From Burkholderiaceae bacterium (lineage in GTDB: Bacteria; Pseudomonadota; Gammaproteobacteria; Burkholderiales; Burkholderiaceae_C), in assembly GCA_030654805.1 (NCBI GenBank), contig JAURWR010000011.1:1-64000 (forward strand): 64,000 nucleotides of DNA, read 5' to 3'. Position 1 is the stretch's first letter, and each line of letters opens with the position of its first letter. The notes below the pieces were generated by a model that saw nothing but the letters and a program-made list of their open reading frames with translations, had not been told where the DNA came from and made no database searches. Positions 27,501 through 37,591 of the stretch are shown here, one piece after another. The translations under genes and the position numbers were made by a program.

Positions 27501-30500
27501 TCAAGCGAGCTCGATCACCGCACCCCGGCCGGTGATGAAGGCAGCCCGCACGGTGGCTCCGGGCTGCAGCCGCAACACGGCCCGCCGGTAGCGCAGCAAC
27601 TGCTGACGGTGATCGTCGAGGTCCTGCGGCGAGTGACTCAGCTTGTAATCGAGTACCCACCAGACACCGACTCCGGCAGCCTCGGGGGAGACCCCGTCGC
27701 CTGCATCGCGCAGATGGACCACGCGATCGATGCGCAAGACCTCACCGCCTTCGTTCACGCCGACCTCGTTGCCGGCCCAGAAGCAGCCGGCCGGATCGAA
27801 GAAGCGCTGACAGTCCGGGCTGCCCAGGATGGCCCCCGCCACCCGCTGCACCCCCGAAAGCTCCGCGCCGAACTCGCGGGCGGCTGCCACGCAGAGGACA
27901 TCAAGCGCTGAAACTGCGGGCCGATCGCTGCGTACTGCCCATTCCAGGACCCGATGCACAGCCTGGCCGAGGCGACTTGCGTCGCTGCTGTCGTCCTGGC
28001 TGCCCGCCGCCCCCACGCCTGGCGCGACGCCTGCCGTGGCAGGTGACTGCCAATCCGGCAGCACCGGCAAGCGCACATCCGCCATCGAGGTATCGGCGGG
28101 CGCATGGCCGAAGGACGCCGGCGCCCAGGCGACCGTGTGCGGCTCCAGACGCTGCCACCAAGACACGGTGGGCGACACGCGATGAGGCGCGGTGGCGCTG
28201 ACCACCACCCGGTGCTTGGCACGTGTCATCGAAACGTACAGCCCATTGAGCTCTTCGCGTCGTCGCGCCGCCAGTTCCTCGTCGAACAACGGCTGCAGCA
28301 ACGGCGGGCACTGCGACTCGGCATAGACGTAGGCGCAGCACACCGGGTGCGGTGATTCGACCGGCCACTTCACCAGCAGGGTCGCGGTTTCAGCCACGTT
28401 GGGTTCGGGCTGCGTGTCCATGATGAAAACAACCTCCGCTTCCAGGCCCTTGGCGCCGTGGACGGTCAGCAACTGAACCGCATCGGACTGCGCGGGCACG
28501 GCAATCGTGAGGCGCCGCCGTCGCAGCGCACGCACGAAGTTGTACGGTGTTGCGCCGCGTGCGCCATCAAGCATCAGGGACTGCGCCAGCAAGGCATCGA
28601 TGGAAGCCCGGGCGGCAGCGCGCCGCGTCGGTGGCACGGCGGCCAGGGTGCGCTCGATCACCTGGCCTTCGTCAACGATGCGGTCGAGCAGATCGTGCGG
28701 TGGCAACACCCGGGCGGCCTGCTGCCACGCACCGAACAGCGAGCGCGCGCGCTCCAGCGCTGGGCTGGGCTCGTCAACCCCGTGCAGCGCAATCCACCAG
28801 GCCAGAGGACCGGCGCGGCGACCCGGTACATCGTCATCGTCGCGGCTGGCGGCCACCTCGGTGGCCAGTTGCACCAGATCGACGTCGCTGCAACCGAAGA
28901 TCGGACTCTTCAGCGCCTGAGCCAGCGACAACGCGTGACCGGGCGACGCCAGCACATCGAGCACGGCAACCAGATCACGCACCTCGGGCGCGTCGAACAG
29001 GGCACCCTCCTCGACGGCCGCGCATGGCACGCCGAGCGCCTCGAGCGAGGCGGCCGCCAGCCGCAGCGATTCACGCTTGCGGCACAGCACCTGGACCTGG
29101 CCCGGCGACACGCCACCAGCCAGCACCGCGCTCACCGCGAGCGCGACGCAATCGGCCTCCTGCTTGCGCAGCCGTTGCTCGGGCTCGACACGCGGCACCG
29201 ACAGCGTGTCCCGCCACCCATCGTCGTCGGCCGATTCGTTGCGGTCCTGGGGTTCTCGCAGCACCCGAGGCAGACCGCAGACGCCTGCTCCGGGCACCGA
29301 ACCGAGCGATGTGGAGTGCGGTCGGAATCCCGCGAACTCACCGTCGCGACCGGCTTGCGCAAACACCTCGTTGAGCACAGCCAGCACCTCGGGCGCGTTG
29401 CGTCGCGTGTGGTCGCAGCTCAGCACGCAGCCGTCGAGGCCCTGCTGGACGAAATCACGCGCTGCCTCGAACACCTTGGGTTCGGCGCGACGAAAACGGT
29501 AGATGCTCTGCTTCGGATCACCGACGATGAAGACGCAGGGCGGTCGCTGTCCGCTGGCTCCACCGCCCGCCCCGGCATAGCCCGACAACCAGGCCGCCAG
29601 CGCATGCCACTGCAGGGGGCTGGTGTCCTGGAATTCGTCGATCAGCAGGTGTCGCACACGGGCATCGAGTCGCTCCTGCACCCAGCCCGACAGCGTCGAG
29701 TCGCCCAGCAGCGCGACCGCACAGCGTTCGAGGTCGGCCATCTCGACGAGCCCGCGAGAACGCTTGTAGGCGGCCAGTTCGTTGAACAGAACGCGCGACA
29801 GACGCACCATCCGAAGGTGCTCGTCGCGCGCTGCGTGCTGCGCGACCGCATCGCGCAACACAACCAGCAGATCGATTGCCGCTTGTTGCTCAGGCCCATC
29901 GCCGAGACCCTTGCGCGGGGTGCCGGCAAGCGTGAAGAGCGCCAGCCAAAGCGCCTCGAACACCGCCTTGTGGTCAGCACTCGGCAGCGCGCCCATCGAC
30001 AGCGCAGCTTCGATCGCGCGTGCCGCCTCCGTCGCCTTGGCCTTGCCGCCACGTCCCAGCACCGACGCACAGCGTTGCATCGTCTGGCGCACCGACGGCA
30101 GATGAACCCAATCGGTCGGACACGCGGCATCAGCAGCACCAAGCCACGGTGACTCTGGAGCCGCAACGCTGGTTTCGAGCGTGCCGGCCGCATCGGCCAG
30201 CTCAATTTCGACTCGTTTGGCCCAAGCGGCGTCGAGCCACTTGCGCAGTTGAGAGCGGCCGCGGCGCAGCACGAGGTGGTGATAGTCGGCGCGCAGCGCA
30301 TCGTCAGCGACGACCACGCCGTGAAAGCGCCGAAACACCTCGCTCTCGTGATCGGCGATGTCCTCGACGATCTGCGCGTCGCGCTGCACACCGAGCTCGA
30401 TCAGCAGATCGAGCGGCGCGGCCTTCAGCAGTTGCGAGAACCACGCGTGGAAGGTGCGAATCTCGACCGATCGACCCGCCCGCTGCAGCCGCTGCTGCAA

Positions 30501-30869
30501 ACCTGCGAGCGCTGGCGCGAGTGCCTGGGCGGTGGCGGCGTCGAGCCCGCGCTGCTGCAACGCCTCGATCCGCTGGGCTTCGGTTCCCACATCGGCCGAC
30601 AGCGTGGTCAACCACTCGGCGAGCCGGGCCCGCATCTCGCCGGCCGCCTTGCGGGTGAAGGTGATCGCCAGGATCTCCTGCGGTTCGGCGCCGTCGAGCA
30701 GCGCACGCAGGATGCGCGACACCAGCATCCAGGTCTTGCCCGCACCGGCACAGGCCTCGACGACGACGTGGCGGCGCGGGTCGCAGGCGACCGCATAGAA
30801 GGCGACGGAACCGACCGCAGCGCCGTCGATGAGATAGGCGGGTTGCCCCGCAGCGATCGGTGCGCTCAT
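27501..30869 (-). CDS. addA: AddA-type helicase-nuclease (UvrD/RecB family)
   Basis: Helicase-nuclease subunit for double-strand break processing, with 1122 residues. Walker A is in EACAGAGKTWML (about 38-49). Other helicase motifs are ITFTRKAAGEM, LLIDEFQDTSPLQW, VFIVGDPKQSIYRFRRAE and LLTVHGAKGLEAEVVFIMD. The C-terminus has a RecB-type nuclease with RIDRVVHL, WWVLDYKLSHS and a following QLLRYRRAV. The ATG at 30869 overlaps the addB stop (ATGA), so translation is probably coupled. Some longer readings of the frame would start inside addB and are rejected. No RecC or RecD is present here, so AddAB is the better name than RecBCD. Confidence 0.9.
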   Translation of the reverse strand: MSAPIAAGQPAYLIDGAAVGSVAFYAVACDPRRHVVVEACAGAGKTWMLVSRILRALLDGAEPQEILAITFTRKAAGEMRARLAEWLTTLSADVGTEAQRIEALQQRGLDAATAQALAPALAGLQQRLQRAGRSVEIRTFHAWFSQLLKAAPLDLLIELGVQRDAQIVEDIADHESEVFRRFHGVVVADDALRADYHHLVLRRGRSQLRKWLDAAWAKRVEIELADAAGTLETSVAAPESPWLGAADAACPTDWVHLPSVRQTMQRCASVLGRGGKAKATEAARAIEAALSMGALPSADHKAVFEALWLALFTLAGTPRKGLGDGPEQQAAIDLLVVLRDAVAQHAARDEHLRMVRLSRVLFNELAAYKRSRGLVEMADLERCAVALLGDSTLSGWVQERLDARVRHLLIDEFQDTSPLQWHALAAWLSGYAGAGGGASGQRPPCVFIVGDPKQSIYRFRRAEPKVFEAARDFVQQGLDGCVLSCDHTRRNAPEVLAVLNEVFAQAGRDGEFAGFRPHSTSLGSVPGAGVCGLPRVLREPQDRNESADDDGWRDTLSVPRVEPEQRLRKQEADCVALAVSAVLAGGVSPGQVQVLCRKRESLRLAAASLEALGVPCAAVEEGALFDAPEVRDLVAVLDVLASPGHALSLAQALKSPIFGCSDVDLVQLATEVAASRDDDDVPGRRAGPLAWWIALHGVDEPSPALERARSLFGAWQQAARVLPPHDLLDRIVDEGQVIERTLAAVPPTRRAAARASIDALLAQSLMLDGARGATPYNFVRALRRRRLTIAVPAQSDAVQLLTVHGAKGLEAEVVFIMDTQPEPNVAETATLLVKWPVESPHPVCCAYVYAESQCPPLLQPLFDEELAARRREELNGLYVSMTRAKHRVVVSATAPHRVSPTVSWWQRLEPHTVAWAPASFGHAPADTSMADVRLPVLPDWQSPATAGVAPGVGAAGSQDDSSDASRLGQAVHRVLEWAVRSDRPAVSALDVLCVAAAREFGAELSGVQRVAGAILGSPDCQRFFDPAGCFWAGNEVGVNEGGEVLRIDRVVHLRDAGDGVSPEAAGVGVWWVLDYKLSHSPQDLDDHRQQLLRYRRAVLRLQPGATVRAAFITGRGAVIELA

Positions 30870-33496
30870 GGGGTTGATCCCGCAGCGGGAAGCACGGCCC
30901 ACTGATCCCGTCGGCACAGCCCGCGGGCCTCGCAGTACTCGCAGGCCGCACCCTCACCGAGCGCAGGCAGCACCGCGCCACCACGCAATCTCGCGAGATC
31001 GCGTCCCAGGCCGTCCACCAGGGCCTCGGCACTCTGCTCGACATCGGGGTGACGCACCTCCACGATCTTCTGCGAGTCGTCGAGCGACAGGTAGATCGCA
31101 TCGAGCGGGCCGATCTCGCCGACCCGCCTGCCCTGCTCGATCGCCAGCGCGGCATAGAACGGCAGCTGCGTGTCTTCCTGCCGCTGCTTGATCTTGTCCC
31201 GCAAGGCGGTCGTGCTGCCGGTCTTGTAGTCGATCAGCTGCGTCACCGGCCCTTCCCCTCCGGAGATGCTGTCGATGCGATCGATCACGCCGTGCATCGC
31301 GATGCCTTGCCAGGCCTCGGGATGCGCCGTCCACTCGCGTTCGCCATCGAGCCACTGCGCGCCTTCTCGATCGCGCCCGTGCAGCCAGTCGACATAGCGT
31401 GGCGCAAAGCGCTCGAAGGTCGCGGCGAACGGCAGGAAGTCGGCATCCGGAATTCCCATCTCGGTCTGAGCCGCGACGGCCGCCTCGGCCAGCGCGCGTG
31501 CATCGTCCTGCGCCGCCATGGGCAACGGACGAGCCCGATGAAACCGGTCCAGGACTTCATGCAGCCAGGTGCCGTAGTCGCGCTTCTCGACTTCGCCATC
31601 GAGCTCTTCGGCCGGCTGCAATCCCAGCATGCGCAGCGCGAAGAAGCGGTACGGACAGGCTCGCAGAGCTTCGCAGGCGCTGGCGCTCAATCGATCTGGC
31701 AGCAACGCCGGCGCCGACGGCAGCGGCCGAGAGACCGGGGTCGGCGACGTGACTTGCACGGTGCGCGGATCGGGTGCGTTGCCGAGAACCACCAACCCGG
31801 CTTCGCGGCGGGCCGACATCAACCGTTCGAGCAAGGGGCTGGGCGACACCGGCTCGCCGTCGTCATCGGTGCGCCGCAGCAGCGTCACCGGGACACCGCG
31901 CAGCGCCTGCGCGAAAGCAAGCGCCTCGCGCTCGCGCCGCTCGGCTGCAGTCGGCAGGCCGAGAGCTGCCGCCTCGGCATCATTCAACAACGGATGCGGC
32001 GACGGCGCAGCGCCCAGGTGCTTCTCGTCCGTCCCCGGCCACACGATCGCGGTGAACGGCCGCAGCATCGCGCGGGGTGCCGGGATCACGATCACGGCGG
32101 GCGACGCGGGCGATGCGGGAACAAAGGTCGCCTGCTCGAGCGCGGAGTCGACCCAGCGGGCGTAGTCCGCCAACGTGAGCGTCTCGGTGTGAGAGACCAA
32201 TGCGCTGGTCGCGTTCAGATGCAACGCGGACAACACTTGTCGGCCGGCATCATCGTCGGCAAGTGATGCCGCGAGTCCGCTGGCCTGCATCGCTGCACGC
32301 GCACGTGCGCTCCAGCCGACCAGGTTCTGGGCGCCGGCCCCACGCAGGGGCTCGGTGGCCTGCGCGGCCAGTTCCCAGAGCGCGGCCGCAGCCGGACTCA
32401 AGCGCTGCGGATCGACCCAGGTCGGTCGGGCCCAATGGTGTCGGCGCAGGGTGAACTCGAGCGAAGCGACCGCCACCGCATCGAACGCCGTTGCCGGCCA
32501 GGACTTGATCGCGTCAAGCACGTCATCCACCGTGGCGGTGGCTGTGGCCGCGCGCAACAGCAGACCCACGCTCGCGCCGGCGCGGGTGGTCGACAAGGTC
32601 CACCCGGTTTCGTCGCGCAGCGGCACGCCGTGCCGGCCCAGCAGCGCGCGCACCCGTCGCACCAACAGGCGATCCTGCGCGATCAACGCCACCGGCGCGC
32701 CGTGCACGGACAGATCGACGAGAACCTGGGCGGCGGCGCGTTGCGCTTCGTCCTCGAAGCCGCTGCACACCTGCACCTGAACGCGGGCCTGCGGCGCCAC
32801 GGCACGGATGACGTCGTCGCCGGACGGATCGGCATCGATCCAGAACACCGGGCAGTCGGGCGAGGCAGCGTCGACGACCGCCTGCGTGAGCGCATCGGCC
32901 CCGCCGGCCTGCACGACGATCCACGCCGATGGCCGCAGGGTGAACAGCACATCGGTCGTCGGCGCGGTCGTGGCAGCAGCCCACTCGAAGGCGATGCGCG
33001 CCAGATGCCGCTCCGTGCCACCGACACCGCCCACCGCGCCGAGCATCTCGCGCATCGAGGCACGATGCGCGGCACGCTGAGCCGGCGGCACGGCCGCGAT
33101 CGCGCGTGCGATCGCCTGAGCCACCTGCGTCACTGCGGTCGCCGCCTGATCGAAGGCGCGAGGGTCCCGATGCAGCCACGCCGCGAAGGCCGCCTGCCCG
33201 CGCAGCAGGCGGCGCGCGGTCAACCCGTCCAGCGCCGCATCGAAGCAGATGTCGTGATCCGCCTCCGGTTCGGGAGGCGACGCGCTGCGGGCCAGCGTCT
33301 GGGTGGTCTCGACCTGCGGCATCCACGCGTCGGCTGCCGTCCAAGCCTGGCGGGCCAGAGGGAGGTGTTGGGCAAAGGGCACGAGGAAGACGGCATCACG
33401 AAGGCCGATGCCCTGTTCTTTCGCCCAGTGAACCGAAGCGGCAATGGCGGCCGACCAGAGATCCCCGCCTGCAGATTCAAGAAAGGTTTTTGTCAT
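30866..33496 (-). CDS. addB: AddB-like PD-(D/E)XK nuclease with iron-sulfur cysteines
   Basis: Partner of AddA, with 876 residues. The N-terminal two thirds are a degenerate helicase-like region without a clear Walker A. The nuclease part starts at [22 protein letters not shown]. It continues with [19 protein letters not shown], then [11 protein letters not shown] and [11 protein letters not shown], which hold the Asp and Lys of the active site. The last part has [13 protein letters not shown], which with the earlier Cys forms a probable 4Fe-4S staple as in AddB. It is the first gene of the pair, divergent from trxA. The start ATG at 33496 has no strong ribosome binding site. Confidence 0.88.
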   Translation of the reverse strand: MTKTFLESAGGDLWSAAIAASVHWAKEQGIGLRDAVFLVPFAQHLPLARQAWTAADAWMPQVETTQTLARSASPPEPEADHDICFDAALDGLTARRLLRGQAAFAAWLHRDPRAFDQAATAVTQVAQAIARAIAAVPPAQRAAHRASMREMLGAVGGVGGTERHLARIAFEWAAATTAPTTDVLFTLRPSAWIVVQAGGADALTQAVVDAASPDCPVFWIDADPSGDDVIRAVAPQARVQVQVCSGFEDEAQRAAAQVLVDLSVHGAPVALIAQDRLLVRRVRALLGRHGVPLRDETGWTLSTTRAGASVGLLLRAATATATVDDVLDAIKSWPATAFDAVAVASLEFTLRRHHWARPTWVDPQRLSPAAAALWELAAQATEPLRGAGAQNLVGWSARARAAMQASGLAASLADDDAGRQVLSALHLNATSALVSHTETLTLADYARWVDSALEQATFVPASPASPAVIVIPAPRAMLRPFTAIVWPGTDEKHLGAAPSPHPLLNDAEAAALGLPTAAERREREALAFAQALRGVPVTLLRRTDDDGEPVSPSPLLERLMSARREAGLVVLGNAPDPRTVQVTSPTPVSRPLPSAPALLPDRLSASACEALRACPYRFFALRMLGLQPAEELDGEVEKRDYGTWLHEVLDRFHRARPLPMAAQDDARALAEAAVAAQTEMGIPDADFLPFAATFERFAPRYVDWLHGRDREGAQWLDGEREWTAHPEAWQGIAMHGVIDRIDSISGGEGPVTQLIDYKTGSTTALRDKIKQRQEDTQLPFYAALAIEQGRRVGEIGPLDAIYLSLDDSQKIVEVRHPDVEQSAEALVDGLGRDLARLRGGAVLPALGEGAACEYCEARGLCRRDQWAVLPAAGSTP

Positions 33497-33616
33497 CGTG
33501 GCGATAGAAAAGGAGTCGTCTCGCCAGCGTCACAGGACGTAAGCCAAAGCACCCGATGTGCCAAAATCATTGTGCCTTGCAGCCTACCTCCAGGCTCGCT
33601 CGTACCAAGGACAACC

Positions 33617-33946
33617 ATGAGCAGCGAACTGATCACCCACACCTCCGACGCGTCGTTCGACAGCGACGTTATCCAGTCCAGCAAGCCGGTGCTGGTGGAT
33701 TACTGGGCCGAATGGTGCGGTCCCTGCAAGGCCATAGCGCCGATCCTCGACGAGGTGTCGAAGACCTACGACGGCCGTTTGCAGGTCACCAAGATGAACG
33801 TTGACGACAACCGCGACGTGCCGGCCAAATACGGCATCCGTGGCATCCCCACGCTGATGCTGTTCAAGGACGGACAGCTTGCGGCAACCAAGGTTGGCGC
33901 GCTGACGAAAGCCCAGTTGACAGCCTTCATCGACGGCAACCTATAA
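33617..33946 (+). CDS. trxA: Thioredoxin 1
   Basis: Cytoplasmic disulfide reductase of 109 residues. The active site is [12 protein letters not shown], with [27 protein letters not shown] containing the cis-proline. The start at 33617 has AAGGA five bases upstream; the open frame before it belongs to the antisense of addB. The -35 and -10 elements of a second promoter are embedded in its last codons and drive rho. The order trxA-rho-rpmE is common in proteobacteria. Confidence 0.97.
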   Translation: MSSELITHTSDASFDSDVIQSSKPVLVDYWAEWCGPCKAIAPILDEVSKTYDGRLQVTKMNVDDNRDVPAKYGIRGIPTLMLFKDGQLAATKVGALTKAQLTAFIDGNL

Positions 33947-33947
33947 T
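33917..33947 (+). promoter_or_regulatory. Consensus promoter of rho inside the end of trxA
   Basis: Perfect TTGACA (33917-33922) and perfect TATAAT (33942-33947) with a 19-base spacer. The -10 overlaps the trxA stop. Transcription should start near 33954. The spacer is two bases longer than ideal, which may temper strength. Confidence 0.65.
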
Positions 33948-33953
33948 CGACCC

Positions 33954-34171
33954 CTGTTGGGTGGGGCTCTCCGCTCCACCTTGTCGATTGCCCGCAGTCC
34001 CACTCTCGGATTCCGGCAACCCAGTGAATCTGCCAGACCACAAGTCGGCAGCCCTCCCCCTCCAGCTCGTTGCCCGGCATGTCAATGCCGGCGTCGACCC
34101 ACGGAAGCACCTGTCAACAGGCTGCGGTCGTGTCCAGAAACACCTGTTGATCATTTTCCCGGTTCGCCCCC
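33954..34171 (+). other. Long rho leader
   Basis: About 218 untranslated bases lie between the predicted start and the rho ATG. It includes C-rich, G-poor stretches (for example around 34050-34065) and a seven-base-pair hairpin (34074-34080 with 34085-34091, loop GTCA). E. coli rho also has a long leader for autoregulation; the same role here is inferred. No small gene is evident in it. Confidence 0.45.
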
Positions 34172-35434
34172 ATGCACCTGTCTGAACTGAAAGCGCTCCA
34201 CGTCTCCGAACTCATCACGATGGGCGAGGCGCTGGAGATCGAGAACGTCACTCGCCTGCGCAAGCAGGAATTGATGTTCGCGATCATGAAGAAGCGCGCC
34301 AAGGGCGGCGAACAGGTGTTCGGCGACGGCGTGCTGGAGGTATTGCCCGATGGCTTCGGCTTCCTGCGCGCACCGGATGCCAGCTACATGGCGTCCACCG
34401 ACGACATCTACCTGAGCCCCAGCCAGATCCGCCGCTTCAACCTGCACACCGGCGACGATGTCGAAGGCGAGGTGCGGGTCCCGAAGGACGGCGAGCGCTA
34501 CTTCGCGCTGGTCAAGGTCGACAAGGTCAACGGGCTGACCCCGGAGCAGAGCAAGAACAAGATCATGTTCGAGAACTTGACGCCGCTCTTCCCGAAAGAG
34601 CAGTTCAAGCTGGAACGCGACATCAAGTCCGACGAGAACATCACCGCACGCATCGTCGACCTGATCGCGCCGATCGGCAAAGGCCAGCGCGCCCTGCTGG
34701 TGTCGGCGCCGAAGAGCGGCAAGACGGTGATGATGCAGCAGCTCGCGCACGCCATCGTCGCCAACTACCCCGAAGCGCACCTGATCGTGCTGCTGGTCGA
34801 TGAACGGCCGGAAGAAGTGACCGAGATGCAGCGCACCGTGCGCGGCGAGGTCATCAGCTCGACCTTCGATGAACCGGCCCAGCGCCATGTGCAGGTCGCC
34901 GAGATGGTGATCGAGCGCGCGAAGCGCCTGGTCGAGATGAAGAAGGACGTGGTGATCCTGCTCGACTCGATCACCCGGCTGGCCCGCGCCTACAACAACG
35001 TGCTTCCGTCCAGCGGCAAGGTGCTGACCGGTGGTGTCGATGCCAATGCGCTGCAGCGGCCCAAGCGCTTCTTCGGCGCGGCGCGCAACATCGAGGAAGG
35101 CGGATCGCTGACCATCATCGGCACCGCGCTGGTCGACACCGGCAGCCGGATGGACGAGGTGATCTACGAGGAGTTCAAGGGCACCGGCAACTGCGAAATC
35201 CACCTGGATCGCCGCATGGCCGAGAAGCGCGTCTACCCGTCGATCCTGCTGAACAAGTCGGGGACTCGCCGCGAAGAATTGCTGCTGAAGCCGGAAATCC
35301 TCCAGAAGACCTGGATCCTGCGCAAGCTGCTCTATCCGATGGACGAAATCGAGGCGATGGAGTTCATCCTCGACAAGATGAAGTCCACCAAGACCAACCA
35401 CGACTTCTTCGACATGATGCGTCGCGGCGGTTGA
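34172..35434 (+). CDS. rho: Transcription termination factor Rho
   Basis: Hexameric RNA helicase that ends transcription. It has 420 residues (E. coli 419). The N-terminal helical part [15 protein letters not shown] and the cold-shock-like RNA-binding domain ([19 protein letters not shown]) come first. Walker A is in [13 protein letters not shown] and Walker B in [17 protein letters not shown]. The Q- and R-loop parts follow ([22 protein letters not shown] is the family signature). It starts at the ATG in front of the conserved N-terminus. A six-base-pair hairpin at 35423-35440 holds the stop codon in its loop, without a T-run. Confidence 0.98.
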   Translation: MHLSELKALHVSELITMGEALEIENVTRLRKQELMFAIMKKRAKGGEQVFGDGVLEVLPDGFGFLRAPDASYMASTDDIYLSPSQIRRFNLHTGDDVEGEVRVPKDGERYFALVKVDKVNGLTPEQSKNKIMFENLTPLFPKEQFKLERDIKSDENITARIVDLIAPIGKGQRALLVSAPKSGKTVMMQQLAHAIVANYPEAHLIVLLVDERPEEVTEMQRTVRGEVISSTFDEPAQRHVQVAEMVIERAKRLVEMKKDVVILLDSITRLARAYNNVLPSSGKVLTGGVDANALQRPKRFFGAARNIEEGGSLTIIGTALVDTGSRMDEVIYEEFKGTGNCEIHLDRRMAEKRVYPSILLNKSGTRREELLLKPEILQKTWILRKLLYPMDEIEAMEFILDKMKSTKTNHDFFDMMRRGG

Positions 35435-35470
35435 GCCGCGTCGGCCTCACCCCTTGAGGTCGGCTCGACC

Positions 35471-35476
35471 TATAAT
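35471..35476 (+). promoter_or_regulatory. -10 element upstream of rpmE
   Basis: Perfect TATAAT, 75 bases before the rpmE start. TTGAGG lies only 11 bases upstream, too close, and no other -35 is convincing. Confidence 0.4.
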
Positions 35477-35550
35477 CTTGGGTTTCCCTCACAGTGGCAA
35501 GTGCGCCGAATGGTTCGGCGTGGCTCCCGCGACACAGCACAGAGGTTTCA

Positions 35551-35805
35551 ATGAAAGACGGCATTCACCCCAACTACCGCGACGTCTGCTTCGTGGATCT
35601 CTCCAACGGTTTCAAGTTCGTCACGCGCTCGTGCGCGACGGCAAAGGAAACCATCAAGCTGGATGATGGCCGTGAAGTGCCGCTGTTCAAGCTCGAAACC
35701 ACCAGCGAATCGCACCCGTTCTACACGGGCACGCAGAAGAGCATCGACTCGCTCGGCGGCCGTGTCGAGAAGTTCCGCAACAAGTTTGCGCACTTGAAGA
35801 AGTAA
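35551..35805 (+). CDS. rpmE2: 50S ribosomal protein L31, type B (zinc-free)
   Basis: Bridge protein between ribosomal subunits. It has 84 residues. [18 protein letters not shown] and [27 protein letters not shown] are typical of the type B form. The zinc cysteine pairs of type A L31 are absent; only isolated Cys residues remain. The ATG at 35551 has AGAGG upstream. An earlier ATG at 35494 is not conserved. It is followed by a strong terminator. Confidence 0.96.
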   Translation: MKDGIHPNYRDVCFVDLSNGFKFVTRSCATAKETIKLDDGREVPLFKLETTSESHPFYTGTQKSIDSLGGRVEKFRNKFAHLKK

Positions 35806-35831
35806 TCCGGGCCCTGCCCATGAACGTTCAG

Positions 35832-35858
35832 AAAGGCAGCCTCGGCTGCCTTTTTTTT
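35832..35858 (+). terminator. Terminator of rpmE
   Basis: GGCAGC (35835-35840) pairs with GCTGCC (35845-35850), loop CTCG, followed by eight T residues. The next gene starts two bases after the T-run. Confidence 0.9.
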
Positions 35859-35860
35859 GG

Positions 35861-37552
35861 ATGATCAACTCCTCTCTGAACCCCGCCCTGGTGTCGCAGC
35901 GCGCCGTGCAGCGCCTGCCGCGCTGGGCACTGCTCTTGTTCTGCGCCGCGTACGTGCTGCCAGGGGTTTTTGGGCGCGATCCGTGGCGCAACGCCGATGT
36001 GACGGCGTTCGGATACATGATCAGCATGGTCGACGGCCGGTCTTCCTGGTGGATGCCGGCCATCGGTGGCGTGGCCGCCGACCCGTCACCCCTGCCGTAT
36101 TGGCTCGGTGCGGCGTTCATCCGCCTGCTTGGACCCTGGATCGATCCCGCCCTCGCAGCACGACTTCCGTTCGCCATGCTGCTCGTCTCCGTGCTGCTGC
36201 TGACCTGGCACGCCGCCTATCATCTGGCCCGCACCGAAGCGGCTCAGCCCTTGCCCTTTGCCTTCGGCGGCGAGGCCGATCCCGCTGACTACGCCCGGGC
36301 GATGGCCGATGGTGCGCTGCTCGCGTTGATCGCCACGCTGGGCCTGCTTCAACTCGGACACGAAACCACACCAGAGCTCGGGCAGCTCGCCTGCGTCGCG
36401 CTGTTCATCTATGCGATGGCAGCCAGCCCTTTCAGGGGCCCGCGTCCGAAGATCGCGGTGCTGATCAGTCTGCCGGCGCTGGCTGCCTGCGGTGCACCCA
36501 CGATCTCCGTCGCGTTGGGTCTGGTGGGCATCGCCGTGAGCGCCCGTTCCAACTACCCCATCGTGCGTCGCTTCACACCCTGGGTCGGCGGCGCAACCGC
36601 TTTGACAGCCGCCTTGGCCACTGCGCTGGCCCTGTGGAGCTGGCAGGTTGGCAGTTATCGAACGCTCGATCAGGTGCTGGCTGTTCCCCGGCAATGGCTG
36701 TGGTTTCTGTGGCCGGCCTGGCCGATGGCGTTGTGGACGCTGTGGCAGTGGCGTCGCCATGTCCTCAACCGCCACATTGCCGTGCCCCTGGGTTGCGCGG
36801 CGGTCACGGCCATCGCCAGCGTCGTGGGCGGTGGACAGGATCGCGTGCTGATGCTGTCGCTCCCCGCCTGGGCGCTGCTGGCGGCATTTGCCTTGCCGAC
36901 GCTCAAGCGCAGCACCGCTGCAGCGGTCGACTGGTTTTCGGTGTTCTTCTTCAGCGTTTGCGCGATTGCGTTCTGGGTCATTTATTCATCGATGCAGATC
37001 GGTTTTCCGGTGCGCCCAGCGCAGAACGTCGTGAAACTGGCCCCGGGCTTCACCCCGCAGTTTTCTCTGCTGGCTCTCATTCTGGCCGGTACGGGCAGCC
37101 TGGCCTGGGTGTGGCTGGTTCGCTGGCGAACCGGGCGCAACCAGCACGCGATGTGGAAGAGCCTGGTGCTGCCGGCCAGTGGAGTTGCCCTGTGCTGGCT
37201 GCTGGTGATGACACTCATGCTGCCGGTACTGGACTACGCACGCAGCTACCGTCCGCTGGTCGACCGCGTGGCGCTGCACGTGCCCAAGGACGCCTGCATC
37301 GCAACACCGCGCATCCAGCGCAGCTTTCAGGCCGCACTCGAATACTTCGGCGGGTTTCGCGTGGACGCCAGTGGAAACGCTGCCAACACGACGTGCAACT
37401 TCCTCCTGCAGGTCGAACCCCGCAAGGGCAAACGACCACCCGCACCGGCCGGCTGGGCTCGGGTGGCGCGGGAATCACGGCCCACCGATCGCACGGAATG
37501 GATGGTGATCTACGGTCGACAGGGACGCGACAGCTCTGCGGCGGATCGATGA
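35861..37552 (+). CDS. Membrane glycosyltransferase of the GT-C/ArnT-like family
   Basis: A 563-residue inner-membrane protein with about ten to twelve hydrophobic segments and a C-terminal soluble part. The N-terminal periplasmic loop carries the GRDPWRNADVTAFGYM motif with the acidic residue common to ArnT/PMT-type enzymes, which transfer sugars from lipid carriers. Donor and acceptor are unknown; lipid A or a protein is possible. The ATG at 35861 comes two bases after the T-run of the rpmE terminator, with no ribosome binding site. So either a promoter overlaps the terminator and the message is nearly leaderless, or the true start is later. It is convergent with phoR, 39 bases apart. Confidence 0.8.
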   Translation: MINSSLNPALVSQRAVQRLPRWALLLFCAAYVLPGVFGRDPWRNADVTAFGYMISMVDGRSSWWMPAIGGVAADPSPLPYWLGAAFIRLLGPWIDPALAARLPFAMLLVSVLLLTWHAAYHLARTEAAQPLPFAFGGEADPADYARAMADGALLALIATLGLLQLGHETTPELGQLACVALFIYAMAASPFRGPRPKIAVLISLPALAACGAPTISVALGLVGIAVSARSNYPIVRRFTPWVGGATALTAALATALALWSWQVGSYRTLDQVLAVPRQWLWFLWPAWPMALWTLWQWRRHVLNRHIAVPLGCAAVTAIASVVGGGQDRVLMLSLPAWALLAAFALPTLKRSTAAAVDWFSVFFFSVCAIAFWVIYSSMQIGFPVRPAQNVVKLAPGFTPQFSLLALILAGTGSLAWVWLVRWRTGRNQHAMWKSLVLPASGVALCWLLVMTLMLPVLDYARSYRPLVDRVALHVPKDACIATPRIQRSFQAALEYFGGFRVDASGNAANTTCNFLLQVEPRKGKRPPAPAGWARVARESRPTDRTEWMVIYGRQGRDSSAADR

Positions 37553-37591
37553 TCCGGTCGATCCCGGGGCAACCCAGGATCGTACGGAAGT

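Noticed and set aside
28458-30152. Long plus-strand open frame opposite addA
   Set aside because: Shadow of addA; Arg/His/Gln-rich composition typical of antisense frames in GC-rich genomes.
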